Under the pieces are notes generated by a model. That model did not search any database and was not told where the DNA came from. It saw only the letters and a program-made list of their open reading frames with translations. Positions 47,587 to 55,085 of a stretch of DNA of 64,000 nucleotides are shown piece after piece. How positions within the stretch are numbered: the stretch's first letter is position 1; every line of letters starts with the position of its first letter. The position numbers and the translations under genes were made by a program. The stretch is from Leifsonia aquatica H1aii (lineage in GTDB: Bacteria > Actinomycetota > Actinomycetes > Actinomycetales > Microbacteriaceae). Location: positions 248,001 through 312,000 of the forward strand of contig NZ_AYMR01000009.1 in assembly GCF_000633535.1 (NCBI RefSeq). Direction: 5' to 3'.

Positions 47587-47824
47587 CCTCCTGGAGCGCG
47601 CCGACGAGGACACGCGCACCATCGACACCGAGGGCGGCGACCACGACCGCTTCGCGCACTACTACCGCAAGACCGACATCGAGCGGGCCTTCTTCGAGGG
47701 CGCGACGATCCAGGCGGCGTGCGGCAAGTGGGACTGCCCGACACGCGACTTCCAGAAGTACCCGGTCTGCCCGGAGTGCAAGGAGCTGTTCGACGCCGCG
47801 CCGGACGAGAACCCGGAGGCGTAG
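47579..47824 (+). CDS. DUF3039-family protein
   Basis: An 81-residue protein matching the actinobacterial DUF3039 pattern: DHDRFAHYYRKTDIERA, ACGKWDCPTRDFQKYPVCPEC, with His and three/four Cys that probably bind zinc. Function unknown in the family. It directly precedes the helicase. Confidence 0.72.
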   Translation: MPDLLERADEDTRTIDTEGGDHDRFAHYYRKTDIERAFFEGATIQAACGKWDCPTRDFQKYPVCPECKELFDAAPDENPEA

Positions 47825-49393
47825 GTGGCGAGAGCGAAGAAGCCCACCCCGGTCCCGCGTCGCCTCGAGCCGCGCGAGGACCAGGCGTGGAAGATCGAGC
47901 GAGTTCTCAACGAGCCCACACAGGCCGCCCTCATCGCCGACGACATGGGCAAGGGCAAGACGCTCATGGGCACGGAAATCGTGCTGCGCTCGGACTGGAA
48001 GCGCACCCTCATCGTCGGCATCCGCGACACCGGCAAGCAGTGGGCCGAGTCCTTCTTCAACCAGTCCGGCGGCGCCGTCGAGGTCAAGCTGATGAACTCG
48101 AAGACCGTCGACGGCGAGAAGAACTGGGACGACTTCATGGCCGGGAAGCCGGGCGTGTACTTCGCGGGCATCCAGTGGCTCGTCAGCAAGGACTGGGAGG
48201 TCGTCACCGAGCTGGACGAACACGACCAGCCGATCAAGGTGCAGGACAAGAAGACGGGGGAGTGGAAGGACAAGACGTTCTCCCAGCACACCGAGTTCAT
48301 CGGCCGCCGCCTCAACACGAAGGGCCGCCACATCGACGCGGTGATCTTCGACGAGGTGCACAAGATGCAGAACCGGAAGTCGCAGACCTCACGCACCATC
48401 TACTCGATCAAGTCCGACTGGCGCATCGGCCTGTCCGGCACGTTCGCCGGCAACAGCTTCACCGGCGCGTGGCGCGTCTGCAAGTGGCTGTGGCCCAAGC
48501 TGATCGACGGCTCCTTCGTGCGCTGGAAGGGCGTGTGGTGCAAGACCGAGCCGATCACTCGCAAGGATGGCTCGATCATCAAGAGCGACAACCCCTACGC
48601 CGACAACGAGAAGGTCGTGGGGGAGAAGCAGGAGGGCGCGTTCGTGAAGACGCTGCCCTGCTACATCCGCGACGAGCCGGACCCCGTGCCGGCTCCGCGC
48701 ATCCTCACGGTCCAGCTCACCGAGCGGCAGCGCGAGCAGTACGAATCGCTGCAGGAGACGTCAATGGCGTGGCTGGACGCCCACACGCCGTTCGGGAAGG
48801 AGCCGCTGATCGCGGACCTGCCGATCACTCAGCGGCAGCGCCTCCGCACGGCGACGCTCGGCGAGATGCGCTTCCTCGAGGACGGGCGGATCGGCTTCGA
48901 TCCGATGTGCGAGAGCGCCAAGCTCAACGTCACCAAGCACATCGTCGACAACATCTGGGCCAACATGCCCATCGTCATCGGCGCGGTCTCGATCGAGTTC
49001 GTGATGATGGCCGCCGAGCGCTTCCGCAAGTTCGGGTACGGCGCGGTCGAGTGGCACGGCAAGAAGTCGTCGAACGAGCGCGCGAAGGTCAAGGAGGCGT
49101 TCATCGCCCGCGATCCCGCCGCCCGCTACCTCTTCTGCACGATCCCCTCGATCGGCACTGGAACCGACGGCCTGCAGCGGGCCTGCTCCAAGATGATCTG
49201 GCTCGAGGAGAGCGAGAACAACCTCGAGAATGCGCAGTTCGTGAAGCGCTGCGCCCGGCCCGGGATGACGCTCGACTATGGGCCGTTCGAACACGTCAAG
49301 CTCCTCGCCGACGGCACCATCGACTTCGGCATCATGTACCGCCACGACGCCAACCAGGCGTCGATCAACGCCTCAATGCGCCGGGCTGCTTAG
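47825..49393 (+). CDS. SNF2/DEAD-like superfamily 2 helicase
   Basis: A 522-residue helicase. Motif I (Walker A) is ADDMGKGKTLMG (38-49), motif II is VIFDEVHKMQ (a DEVH box, near 178), motif III is LSGTFAGN near 217, and the C-terminal RecA domain ends with IGTGTDGLQRACSKMIWLE and the motif VI region QFVKRCARPG near 475. It is likely involved in phage replication or recombination fork remodelling. GTG 47825 follows the previous stop directly. Its stop TAG begins operator motif 49391. Confidence 0.88.
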   Translation: MARAKKPTPVPRRLEPREDQAWKIERVLNEPTQAALIADDMGKGKTLMGTEIVLRSDWKRTLIVGIRDTGKQWAESFFNQSGGAVEVKLMNSKTVDGEKNWDDFMAGKPGVYFAGIQWLVSKDWEVVTELDEHDQPIKVQDKKTGEWKDKTFSQHTEFIGRRLNTKGRHIDAVIFDEVHKMQNRKSQTSRTIYSIKSDWRIGLSGTFAGNSFTGAWRVCKWLWPKLIDGSFVRWKGVWCKTEPITRKDGSIIKSDNPYADNEKVVGEKQEGAFVKTLPCYIRDEPDPVPAPRILTVQLTERQREQYESLQETSMAWLDAHTPFGKEPLIADLPITQRQRLRTATLGEMRFLEDGRIGFDPMCESAKLNVTKHIVDNIWANMPIVIGAVSIEFVMMAAERFRKFGYGAVEWHGKKSSNERAKVKEAFIARDPAARYLFCTIPSIGTGTDGLQRACSKMIWLEESENNLENAQFVKRCARPGMTLDYGPFEHVKLLADGTIDFGIMYRHDANQASINASMRRAA

Positions 49394-49400
49394 CCCGCTA
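49391..49400. promoter_or_regulatory. Operator-like motif TAGCCCGCTA
   Basis: Perfect form, between the helicase stop and the ribosome-binding site (GGAAGGAG) of the next gene. Confidence 0.65.
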
Positions 49401-49415
49401 TCTGGAAGGAGAACC

Positions 49416-50072
49416 ATGAGCAGCGCCACCGCAACGCTCACCCCGGTCGTCGCGCCGTCGACCGCCACTGCGTCCCCGACGCCGATCACCCTGGCCCCTG
49501 AGCCGACCACGCCGCCGGCGACCCGCCGCGCGGCCAAGAAGAAGCCCGCCCCCGGCCGGACGGCACTCGAGCGAGCCGAGCGCGCCGTGCGCCTCGAGCA
49601 GCTCCGACGCGAGCAGGTCGACGAGTCCAAGAAGTTCCGCCGCTTCTCGGCCCAGCACATCTTCGTGCTCGTCACGCTCCTCGTGCTCGCCGCGTTCATG
49701 GCGGCCGCGTCGTTCCTCACCAGCTTCACCGGTCTCTACGGTGCCGCCTCGTGGGCGATCGGCGACGAGAACCCTTGGCTCAAGGCCGCCGCGCCGCTGA
49801 TGTACGACGGCGCGATCATCGCCTTCACCGTGAAGCTCTTCATGGACAAGGAGGAGGGTGAGAAGGTGCTCTGGACCTGGGTCTGGATCGCCGTGCTCGC
49901 CTCGATCAGCTCGGTCGTGAACATCTTCCACACGGTCGGCGTCTCGACGGCCACCAACTTCCCTCAGCTCATCGTCGGATGCGTCATCTCGGGCTCCGCG
50001 CCGTTCCTGCTCGCGCTCGTCGTCGACGTCGCCGCCAGCAAGGTGTTTCGGAAGCCCGAGGCGAGAACGTGA
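49416..50072 (+). CDS. DUF2637-like four-helix membrane protein
   Basis: A 218-residue protein: Thr/Pro/Ala-rich tail (1-45), a charged helix (47-75), then four membrane helices (about 80-102, 118-140, 150-172 and 183-205). AAPLMYDGAIIAFTVKLF in helix 2 matches DUF2637 (SpdB-like) proteins of actinobacterial plasmids and phages, often associated with DNA transfer or membrane-tethered replication. The C-terminus is cytoplasmic and basic. Confidence 0.68.
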   Translation: MSSATATLTPVVAPSTATASPTPITLAPEPTTPPATRRAAKKKPAPGRTALERAERAVRLEQLRREQVDESKKFRRFSAQHIFVLVTLLVLAAFMAAASFLTSFTGLYGAASWAIGDENPWLKAAAPLMYDGAIIAFTVKLFMDKEEGEKVLWTWVWIAVLASISSVVNIFHTVGVSTATNFPQLIVGCVISGSAPFLLALVVDVAASKVFRKPEART

Positions 50073-50302
50073 GCGCCACCGCGCGCCGCGCCCGCCGCCT
50101 CGACAAGCGCCTCCTGCGCAGCATCGACCATCGCCTCGCGACGGCGCGAACCAACAAGCTTCGCCACATCGACATGGGGCACTCGCGGTTGAGCGAGAAG
50201 GAGCAGACGCGAATCGCCCAGCTCGAGGCCGAGCGTCGAGCCGTGCTGGAGCGACTAAATCCACCGAGAGTGCCGGATTCCACGGCCGACTGGGCGGGGT
50301 GA
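50069..50302 (+). CDS. Small basic helical protein
   Basis: A 77-residue Arg-rich helical protein (ARRARRLDKRLLRSIDHRLATAR; EKEQTRIAQLEAERRAVLERL). GTGA overlap with the membrane gene. Unknown. Confidence 0.55.
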   Translation: MSATARRARRLDKRLLRSIDHRLATARTNKLRHIDMGHSRLSEKEQTRIAQLEAERRAVLERLNPPRVPDSTADWAG

Positions 50303-50312
50303 AGTCATCCGC

Positions 50313-50474
50313 CTGAGACTGTCCTTCGAGCTGCGCATCGAGCGCAGCCCGACCGCAACACCGGAGGAGGCCCCCGACCCACAGGGGGCCGAGTCTGTGA
50401 CTGAGCGGGCACCGAGCCCGCGATACGTCGGTTTCCAGATTGAAGAGGAAGGCTACCCACTTGACCGACGATGA
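50313..50474 (+). CDS. Possible small protein, start uncertain
   Basis: The frame from CTG 50313 has good coding character (RLSFELRIERSPTATPEEAP..., RYVGFQIEEEGYPLDRR) but no ATG/GTG until GTG 50397. It overlaps the next gene by 14 bp. Either a non-standard start or a shortened product. Confidence 0.35.
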   Translation: MRLSFELRIERSPTATPEEAPDPQGAESVTERAPSPRYVGFQIEEEGYPLDRR

Positions 50475-50721
50475 AGCCATCGACCTGATCGAGGGCTACG
50501 AGGACTGGCGGAAGAAGCGCGCCAGCTCCGAGCCTGACCTGTCCGCCCGCGCCTACCTCGAGGAGCGGCAGGCAGGCAGGCGGCTCGAGCGCATCGAGTC
50601 GCTCGAGACCACCGTACGATCCGCCGCCGGCTACACCTCGAAGATCGTCGAGGGGTACGCCGACGTGGTTCCGCTGCACCTGGTGCAGACGGTCCACGAC
50701 GTCCTGACCCGGGAGCCCTGA
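50461..50721 (+). CDS. Hypothetical protein (TTG start)
   Basis: An 86-residue acidic helical protein (DEAIDLIEGYEDWRKKRAS). TTG 50461 is chosen because AGGAAGG lies 8 bp upstream; a TTG at 50440 is possible. Confidence 0.55.
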   Translation: MTDDEAIDLIEGYEDWRKKRASSEPDLSARAYLEERQAGRRLERIESLETTVRSAAGYTSKIVEGYADVVPLHLVQTVHDVLTREP

Positions 50722-51047
50722 TGGGTGCCGGTACGGGGGTCGCGAGGCGAAAGGCCCGCGACTACGTGAGGAACGAGGCAGACCGGGAGTTCCAGCAGGC
50801 ACACGAGGAGAGCGTCGACTTGAAGTGCCGGAAGCCCGGAGCTTGGAGGTACTACATCGGCTTCAAGCCGAGCCAGCGGCCCACCGCGGAGGGCGCGAAG
50901 CGCCTCTGCGCTGGTGTGGCCGGCGTCTCCGAGTCCTGCCCGCTGCTCGAAGCGTGTCGGGCCTTCGCCCACAATCTGCCGCCCGGAGTGGCGGACGGAG
51001 TGTGGGGCGGCCAGGTCTGGATCGACGGCGTTCTGCAGGCTGAATGA
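50721..51047 (+). CDS. WhiB-like iron-sulfur regulator
   Basis: A 108-residue protein with four Cys (36, 63, 73, 79) and the GVWGG turn (93-97) of WhiB regulators, which bind sigma A through an Fe-S cluster. The usual CxxC is CX9C here, because seven residues are inserted between Cys63 and Cys73, so cluster binding may differ. A known phage relative, WhiB of mycobacteriophage TM4, blocks host WhiB2 and gives superinfection exclusion. It is followed by a double operator. Confidence 0.78.
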   Translation: MGAGTGVARRKARDYVRNEADREFQQAHEESVDLKCRKPGAWRYYIGFKPSQRPTAEGAKRLCAGVAGVSESCPLLEACRAFAHNLPPGVADGVWGGQVWIDGVLQAE

Positions 51048-51050
51048 AAT

Positions 51051-51060
51051 TAGTGGGCAA
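51051..51060. promoter_or_regulatory. Operator-like motif TAGTGGGCAA
   Basis: First of two copies in front of the nuclease-NAD operon. Confidence 0.55.
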
Positions 51061-51067
51061 TTGCCCC

Positions 51068-51096
51068 TTGCGTTAGCCCGCTAAACGGCATACCTT
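51068..51096 (+). promoter_or_regulatory. Promoter with operator filling its spacer
   Basis: TTGCGT (51068-51073), 17-bp spacer beginning with operator TAGCCCGCTA (51074-51083), TACCTT (51091-51096). It drives the nuclease, PRPP-synthetase-like and NAMPT-like genes. Confidence 0.7.
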
Positions 51097-51311
51097 GATA
51101 GTCACAGGCAGTCACACAATGACCGCCCCGACCGGAGAGGAGGACCCGTGTTCTGGCAAAACTCGCGTAGGAGGTGAGTTGCTCCCCAGTGAACCCAATC
51201 GAACTGAGGAGCGACCACCATCAGAAGGCGCAGAAGGAATCGGCCGGGCGAGGCAGCTCTCCCTACGAGCTGCCTCCCCGGCCCCACCCATTAGAACAGG
51301 AGTTTCACCGC
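51097..51311 (+). other. Structured leader of the nuclease-NAD operon
   Basis: About 215 nt without a convincing gene. It contains a long stem (GGCCGGG-C-GAGGCAGCT at 51242-51258 with AGCTGCCTC-CCCGGCC at 51268-51283) that ends about 28 bp before the start codon, and a weaker GCTCC/GGAGC stem around 51183-51215. No T-tract, so it is more likely a regulatory leader than a terminator. Confidence 0.45.
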
Positions 51312-52340
51312 GTGTCACACGACGACATGACCGAAGACGAGATGAGGGACCTGATGGTCCTGGCGCTCAACCCGACCACCGAGCGCGACCTCCAGATCGA
51401 GGTCGGCGCATCCAACCTGTCCAACCCGTGCGAGCGGTGCCAGGCATTCGAGCTGGTCGGCGTCGACCGCAGCGACCCGATCCTCGACAACGCCTGGGGC
51501 GGCCGAGTGATCGGCACCGCCATCCACAAGCACGCCCAGGGCAACCTCGACAAGGCGGCCGAGACCGCCAACCAGTTCGGCGACGACCTGGCGAAGCTCG
51601 GCTGGATGTACCCGGGCATGGCACCCGAGAAGCCGGTGTGCCTCGGTGAGCTTCTGCCCGGCCGCACCATCACCTCGACTACCGACCTCTGGCTCCCCAG
51701 CCGTCGCACCGTCGCCGACATCAAGAACACCGACCTGCGCCACCTCGCCTACTTCCGCGACGCGCTCTCGATCATGCGCGGCGATGGCCCCATCTTCGGG
51801 CGCGACCACGAGTTCGTCGTGGTCTACGAGCTGACCACCGTCAAGTCCGGCCCGAGCAAGGGTCAGGAGGTCTACCGCAAGGCCAGCAAGGGCGTCTCCG
51901 AGCGCGCCTACGCCGAAGGCATCGCCATGGCGCAGTACAAGATCACCCAGTACCTCCGCCAGCTCCACCTCTACGGGTACGCCCTCGAGCTGGGCGGCGA
52001 GACGGTCAAGCTGCTCTTCATCAACTTCGTGGCCCGCGACTCCGCCATGACCGTCGACAACATCGGAACAGCCCGCTATTTCGAGGTCAACGCGCCCCGC
52101 GGCATCTCCGCCCACCGCTTCGTCTACAGCCGCGACTACGCCGCAGGCATCTGGAAGGAGGCGCAGGCCAAGGCCAAGGCGCTCGACGACGGCAGCAAGG
52201 AGCCGCTCGACTACATGGCACACCCGCTGTGCCTCGTCTGCTCCAGCGAGGAGACCCGCCTCTCCCGCGCGTCGGTCACGGTCGAGGCCCCGACCATCAC
52301 CGCGGTCGATGAGTGGGCTGTCCCGGCGGTGGCCGCGTGA
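51312..52340 (+). CDS. Cas4-like PD-(D/E)XK exonuclease with Cys cluster
   Basis: A 342-residue RecB/Cas4-type nuclease. An N-terminal Cys pair (NPCERC, Cys40 and Cys43) and a C-terminal pair (HPLCLVC, near 310) could hold an Fe-S cluster as in Cas4/AddB. The catalytic site is TSTTDLW near 126 and VADIKNTD near 140. It may process DNA ends for recombination by the Sak4-like ATPase downstream. GTG 51312 has AGGAG 10 bp upstream; its stop overlaps the next gene. Confidence 0.83.
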   Translation: MSHDDMTEDEMRDLMVLALNPTTERDLQIEVGASNLSNPCERCQAFELVGVDRSDPILDNAWGGRVIGTAIHKHAQGNLDKAAETANQFGDDLAKLGWMYPGMAPEKPVCLGELLPGRTITSTTDLWLPSRRTVADIKNTDLRHLAYFRDALSIMRGDGPIFGRDHEFVVVYELTTVKSGPSKGQEVYRKASKGVSERAYAEGIAMAQYKITQYLRQLHLYGYALELGGETVKLLFINFVARDSAMTVDNIGTARYFEVNAPRGISAHRFVYSRDYAAGIWKEAQAKAKALDDGSKEPLDYMAHPLCLVCSSEETRLSRASVTVEAPTITAVDEWAVPAVAA

Positions 52341-53212
52341 TCGAACTCAGGACAATCATCGGGACGGGCTTCGTCACGACTCCGACGTTCGAGGCGATGC
52401 GCTTCCCGGCAGGGGAGTCGCACGTCAAGATCGCTAACGAGAACGCCGGCAAGGGGTCGCTCACCGAGGTGGCGCGGCTCTACGGTCACGACCCGGCCGA
52501 CCTGTTCACCTTGGCGATGTGGGCGGACGCCGTGCACCAGCGTGGTTCTCGCGCCGTCGCCCAGATTCCCTACCTGCCGGGCGCCCGCGCCGACCGCGGG
52601 CTCCCGTTCGGAGCCAAGGTCTACGCGAAGTTCCTCAACGAGCTGCAGCTCGACAAGGTGGTCGCCGTCGACGTGCATTCGCCCGTCATGGAGAACCTCG
52701 TCGAGCGGCTCGCCGTCGTCGACTCTGCCCCCATCATCCGCCGGCAGGTCGTCGGACGCCCCGACCGCGACGAGCACGCCCAGCGCCACACCGGCATCAT
52801 CGCCCCCGACAAGGGAGCGCGCCGCCGTGCCGAAGCGGTCGCCGCCATCTGTGGGCTCCCGGTCTATCAAGCCGAGAAGCACCGCGACGAGGCCACCGGC
52901 AAGCTCTCCGGCTTCTCATGCGAGCCTCTTCCCGAGGACGGCAAGTTCCTCGTCGTCGACGACATTTGCGACGGCGGCGGGACCTTCATGGGGCTCGCTG
53001 CCGCCACCGGGGTGCCCAGAGAGCGACTCGACCTCTGGGTGACGCATGGCGTCTTCACCGGCGCCGCACCCGCCCTGCGCCACCGCTTCGGCCACCTCTG
53101 GACCACCGACTCGTTCTCGAGCCCGCTGCTCAAGGAGGACTGGCTGCCGGTCCCCGCCAACTTCCTCACCCGCATCTCCCTCGCCCCCTACATGAACGGA
53201 GCCCTTCTGTGA
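52337..53212 (+). CDS. PRPP-synthetase-like pyrophosphotransferase (Adps candidate)
   Basis: A 291-residue enzyme with the ribose-phosphate pyrophosphokinase layout: FPAGESHVKIANEN (23-36), a middle region IPYLPGARADRG (77-88), APDKGARRRAEAVA (156-169) and the PRPP loop LVVDDICDGGGT (205-216). Classical enzymes make PRPP from ribose 5-phosphate; the phage version, next to a NAMPT-like gene, fits Adps, which makes ADP-ribose pyrophosphate from ADP-ribose and ATP in the NARP1 pathway that restores NAD+ after NAD-degrading immunity. No NMN adenylyltransferase is seen, which favours NARP1. Substrate choice is inferred. GTGA overlaps at both ends. Confidence 0.83.
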   Translation: MIELRTIIGTGFVTTPTFEAMRFPAGESHVKIANENAGKGSLTEVARLYGHDPADLFTLAMWADAVHQRGSRAVAQIPYLPGARADRGLPFGAKVYAKFLNELQLDKVVAVDVHSPVMENLVERLAVVDSAPIIRRQVVGRPDRDEHAQRHTGIIAPDKGARRRAEAVAAICGLPVYQAEKHRDEATGKLSGFSCEPLPEDGKFLVVDDICDGGGTFMGLAAATGVPRERLDLWVTHGVFTGAAPALRHRFGHLWTTDSFSSPLLKEDWLPVPANFLTRISLAPYMNGALL

Positions 53213-54729
53213 GCGCCATTGCGCCCCTCCTCGAGACCGACGCCTACAAGCTCGACCACCGGCGGCAGTACCCCGCCGGGACCAGCAGGGTGTACTCGAA
53301 CTTCACCAACCGCGGCAGCCGCATCCCCGGTGTGACGCACGTCGTCCACTTCGGCCTGCAGGCGTTCCTGCAGCGCTACCTCATGGACGGCTTCAAGGCG
53401 TTCTTCGCCGCCGACGAGGACGCTGTGGCCCTGGCCTACGAGCGCGCCGTCGCGTCGATCCTCGGCCCGAACGACGTCGGCTCCGACCATATCCGCGCAC
53501 TCCACCAGCTCGGTCACATCCCGCTCCGCTTCGCCGCGGTGCCCGAGGGCACGCCTGTCCCGCTGCGCGTCCCGTCGTTCACCGTCGAGAACACCCACCC
53601 GGACTTCTTCTGGCTCACCAACTACATCGAGACCGTGCTCAGCGCGTCCGTGTGGGGGCCGTCGACGAGCGCCACGATCGCCCGCGAGTACCGCAAGGTG
53701 CTCGACGACGCGGCCGAGCGCACGGGTGGCAGCAAGGAGGCGGTGGACTTCCAGCTCCACGACTTCTCCTACCGCGGGATGCCCGGCACCGAGGCGGCAG
53801 CCGCATCCGGCGCCGGCCACCTCCTGAGCTTCAAGGGCAGCGACTCCCTCGCCTCCCTCGAGTGGATCGACACCTACTACGGCGACAACCCGTGGCGCAC
53901 GGACCTCTACCCGTCGCACACCGGCCTGCCGAACGGCCTCATCCTCGGCAGCGTGCCGGCCACTGAGCACAGCGTGATGTGCGCTGGCGGACAGGACGAC
54001 GAGGAAGAGACGTACGAGCGCCTGCTCGAGCTGTACCCCAGCGGCATCGTCTCGATCGTCTCCGACACCTGGGACCTCTGGCACGTCGTCATGAGTATCC
54101 TCCCGCGGCTCCGCCACGACATCATGCAGCGCGACGGCAAGGTTGTGATCCGCCCCGACTCCGGCGATCCCGCGGACATCATCTGCGGCACGCGGCGCAC
54201 GAAGCGCGGCTACAACGACGCGGCGGGCACCCCAGAAGAGGCCGGCCTGATCGAGCTGCTGTGGGAGATTTTCGGCGGTACGACGGTCAAGGGCCTCAAG
54301 GTGCTGGACCCGCACATCGGTGCGATCTACGGCGACAGCATCACCATCGACCGGGCGCGCGACATCATCGAGCGTCTCGAGGCGAAGGGATTCGCGCCGA
54401 GCAACATTGTCTTCGGTGTCGGCTCGTACACCTACCAGTACGTCACCCGCGACACCTTCGGGTCCGCGATCAAGGCGACGTACGTCGTGGTGGATGGCGA
54501 GGGTCGCAACATCCAGAAGGCGCCCAAGACCGACAACGGCCTCAAGAAGAGCGCCACGGGCCGCCTGGCGGTGGTGCGCTCCAACGGCGAGCTGACGCTT
54601 ATCCAGGAGGCTTCGCCGGCCCTGGAGGCCGTCTCGGAGCTGCAGCCGGTCTGGGAGGACGGGCAGTTCATCACCTACCAGTCCTTCGCCGACGTGCGGC
54701 GCCAGCTCGCGCTCTCGACGGATGGCTAG
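53209..54729 (+). CDS. Nicotinamide phosphoribosyltransferase-like protein (Namat candidate)
   Basis: A 506-residue NAMPT-family enzyme with all main active-site elements: TDAYKLDH (10-17), FTNRGSR (32-38), LHDFSYRG (183-190, Asp185), FKGSDSL (208-214), VPATEHSVM with the catalytic-type His254, RPDSGDP (315-321) and YGDSI near 374. The family joins nicotinamide to PRPP; in NARP1 phages Namat joins it to ADPR-pyrophosphate and yields NAD+ in one step. The overlap with the upstream pyrophosphotransferase gene shows joint expression. Which donor it uses cannot be read from the sequence alone. Confidence 0.87.
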   Translation: MSAIAPLLETDAYKLDHRRQYPAGTSRVYSNFTNRGSRIPGVTHVVHFGLQAFLQRYLMDGFKAFFAADEDAVALAYERAVASILGPNDVGSDHIRALHQLGHIPLRFAAVPEGTPVPLRVPSFTVENTHPDFFWLTNYIETVLSASVWGPSTSATIAREYRKVLDDAAERTGGSKEAVDFQLHDFSYRGMPGTEAAAASGAGHLLSFKGSDSLASLEWIDTYYGDNPWRTDLYPSHTGLPNGLILGSVPATEHSVMCAGGQDDEEETYERLLELYPSGIVSIVSDTWDLWHVVMSILPRLRHDIMQRDGKVVIRPDSGDPADIICGTRRTKRGYNDAAGTPEEAGLIELLWEIFGGTTVKGLKVLDPHIGAIYGDSITIDRARDIIERLEAKGFAPSNIVFGVGSYTYQYVTRDTFGSAIKATYVVVDGEGRNIQKAPKTDNGLKKSATGRLAVVRSNGELTLIQEASPALEAVSELQPVWEDGQFITYQSFADVRRQLALSTDG

Positions 54730-54847
54730 GAAGCACTACACCGGCGACTGCCCCCGCTGCGGCCAGTCGACCAAGGACCGGACGTGCCCTGTGTGCACAG
54801 ATTGCCGGCAAACCATGAGCGCACTCGAGTTGGACGCCTGGCGATGA
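54722..54847 (+). CDS. Zinc-ribbon mini-protein
   Basis: A 41-residue protein with CPRC, CPVC and a further Cys (TDC), i.e. two zinc knuckles. It overlaps the end of the NAMPT-like gene by 8 bp. Confidence 0.6.
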   Translation: MARKHYTGDCPRCGQSTKDRTCPVCTDCRQTMSALELDAWR

Positions 54848-55056
54848 CCACTCGAGACGCCCTGCCCCAGCCGGGGGACCCGGAGTACGGATTCCGGTGC
54901 CCCCGGGTGTCGGGCAGCCTGCACCATGCCCAACACGCAAGTCATCGAGTGCATCAGTCCCTACTGCGACTGGATCGGCGGCTCGCCCTGAGCTTGACCA
55001 CAACATCTTGTGGTGCTGTATGGTCGCCAGCAGACCAACTTGAAATTGCTGGCTAA
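54844..55056 (+). CDS. Hypothetical protein, doubtful
   Basis: A 70-residue frame starting with ATGA overlap (MTTRDALPQPGDPEYGFRCPR). Coding character fades after residue 25, and an alternative small frame (54928-54993, MPNTQVIECISPYCDWIGGSP) fits better there. Its end carries the next promoter and operator, so the true gene may be shorter or broken. Confidence 0.35.
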   Translation: MTTRDALPQPGDPEYGFRCPRVSGSLHHAQHASHRVHQSLLRLDRRLALSLTTTSCGAVWSPADQLEIAG

Positions 55057-55067
55057 ATCGCTATCGT
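55040..55067 (+). promoter_or_regulatory. Promoter with operator in the spacer, recombination operon
   Basis: TTGAAA (55040-55045), operator TTGCTGGCTA (55046-55055, the reverse of TAGCCAGCAA), TATCGT (55062-55067), spacer 16 bp. GGAGG and GTG 55086 follow. Confidence 0.7.
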
Positions 55068-55085
55068 CAAAGACCTGGAGGAAAT

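Noticed and set aside
51119-51311. Plus-strand frame starting at ATG 51119 in the nuclease leader
   Set aside because: Pro/Arg-rich, continues out of frame into the nuclease gene and is opposite strong RNA stems.
52069-52078. Operator-like CAGCCCGCTA in the nuclease gene
   Set aside because: One mismatch and inside a well-supported coding sequence, so probably chance.
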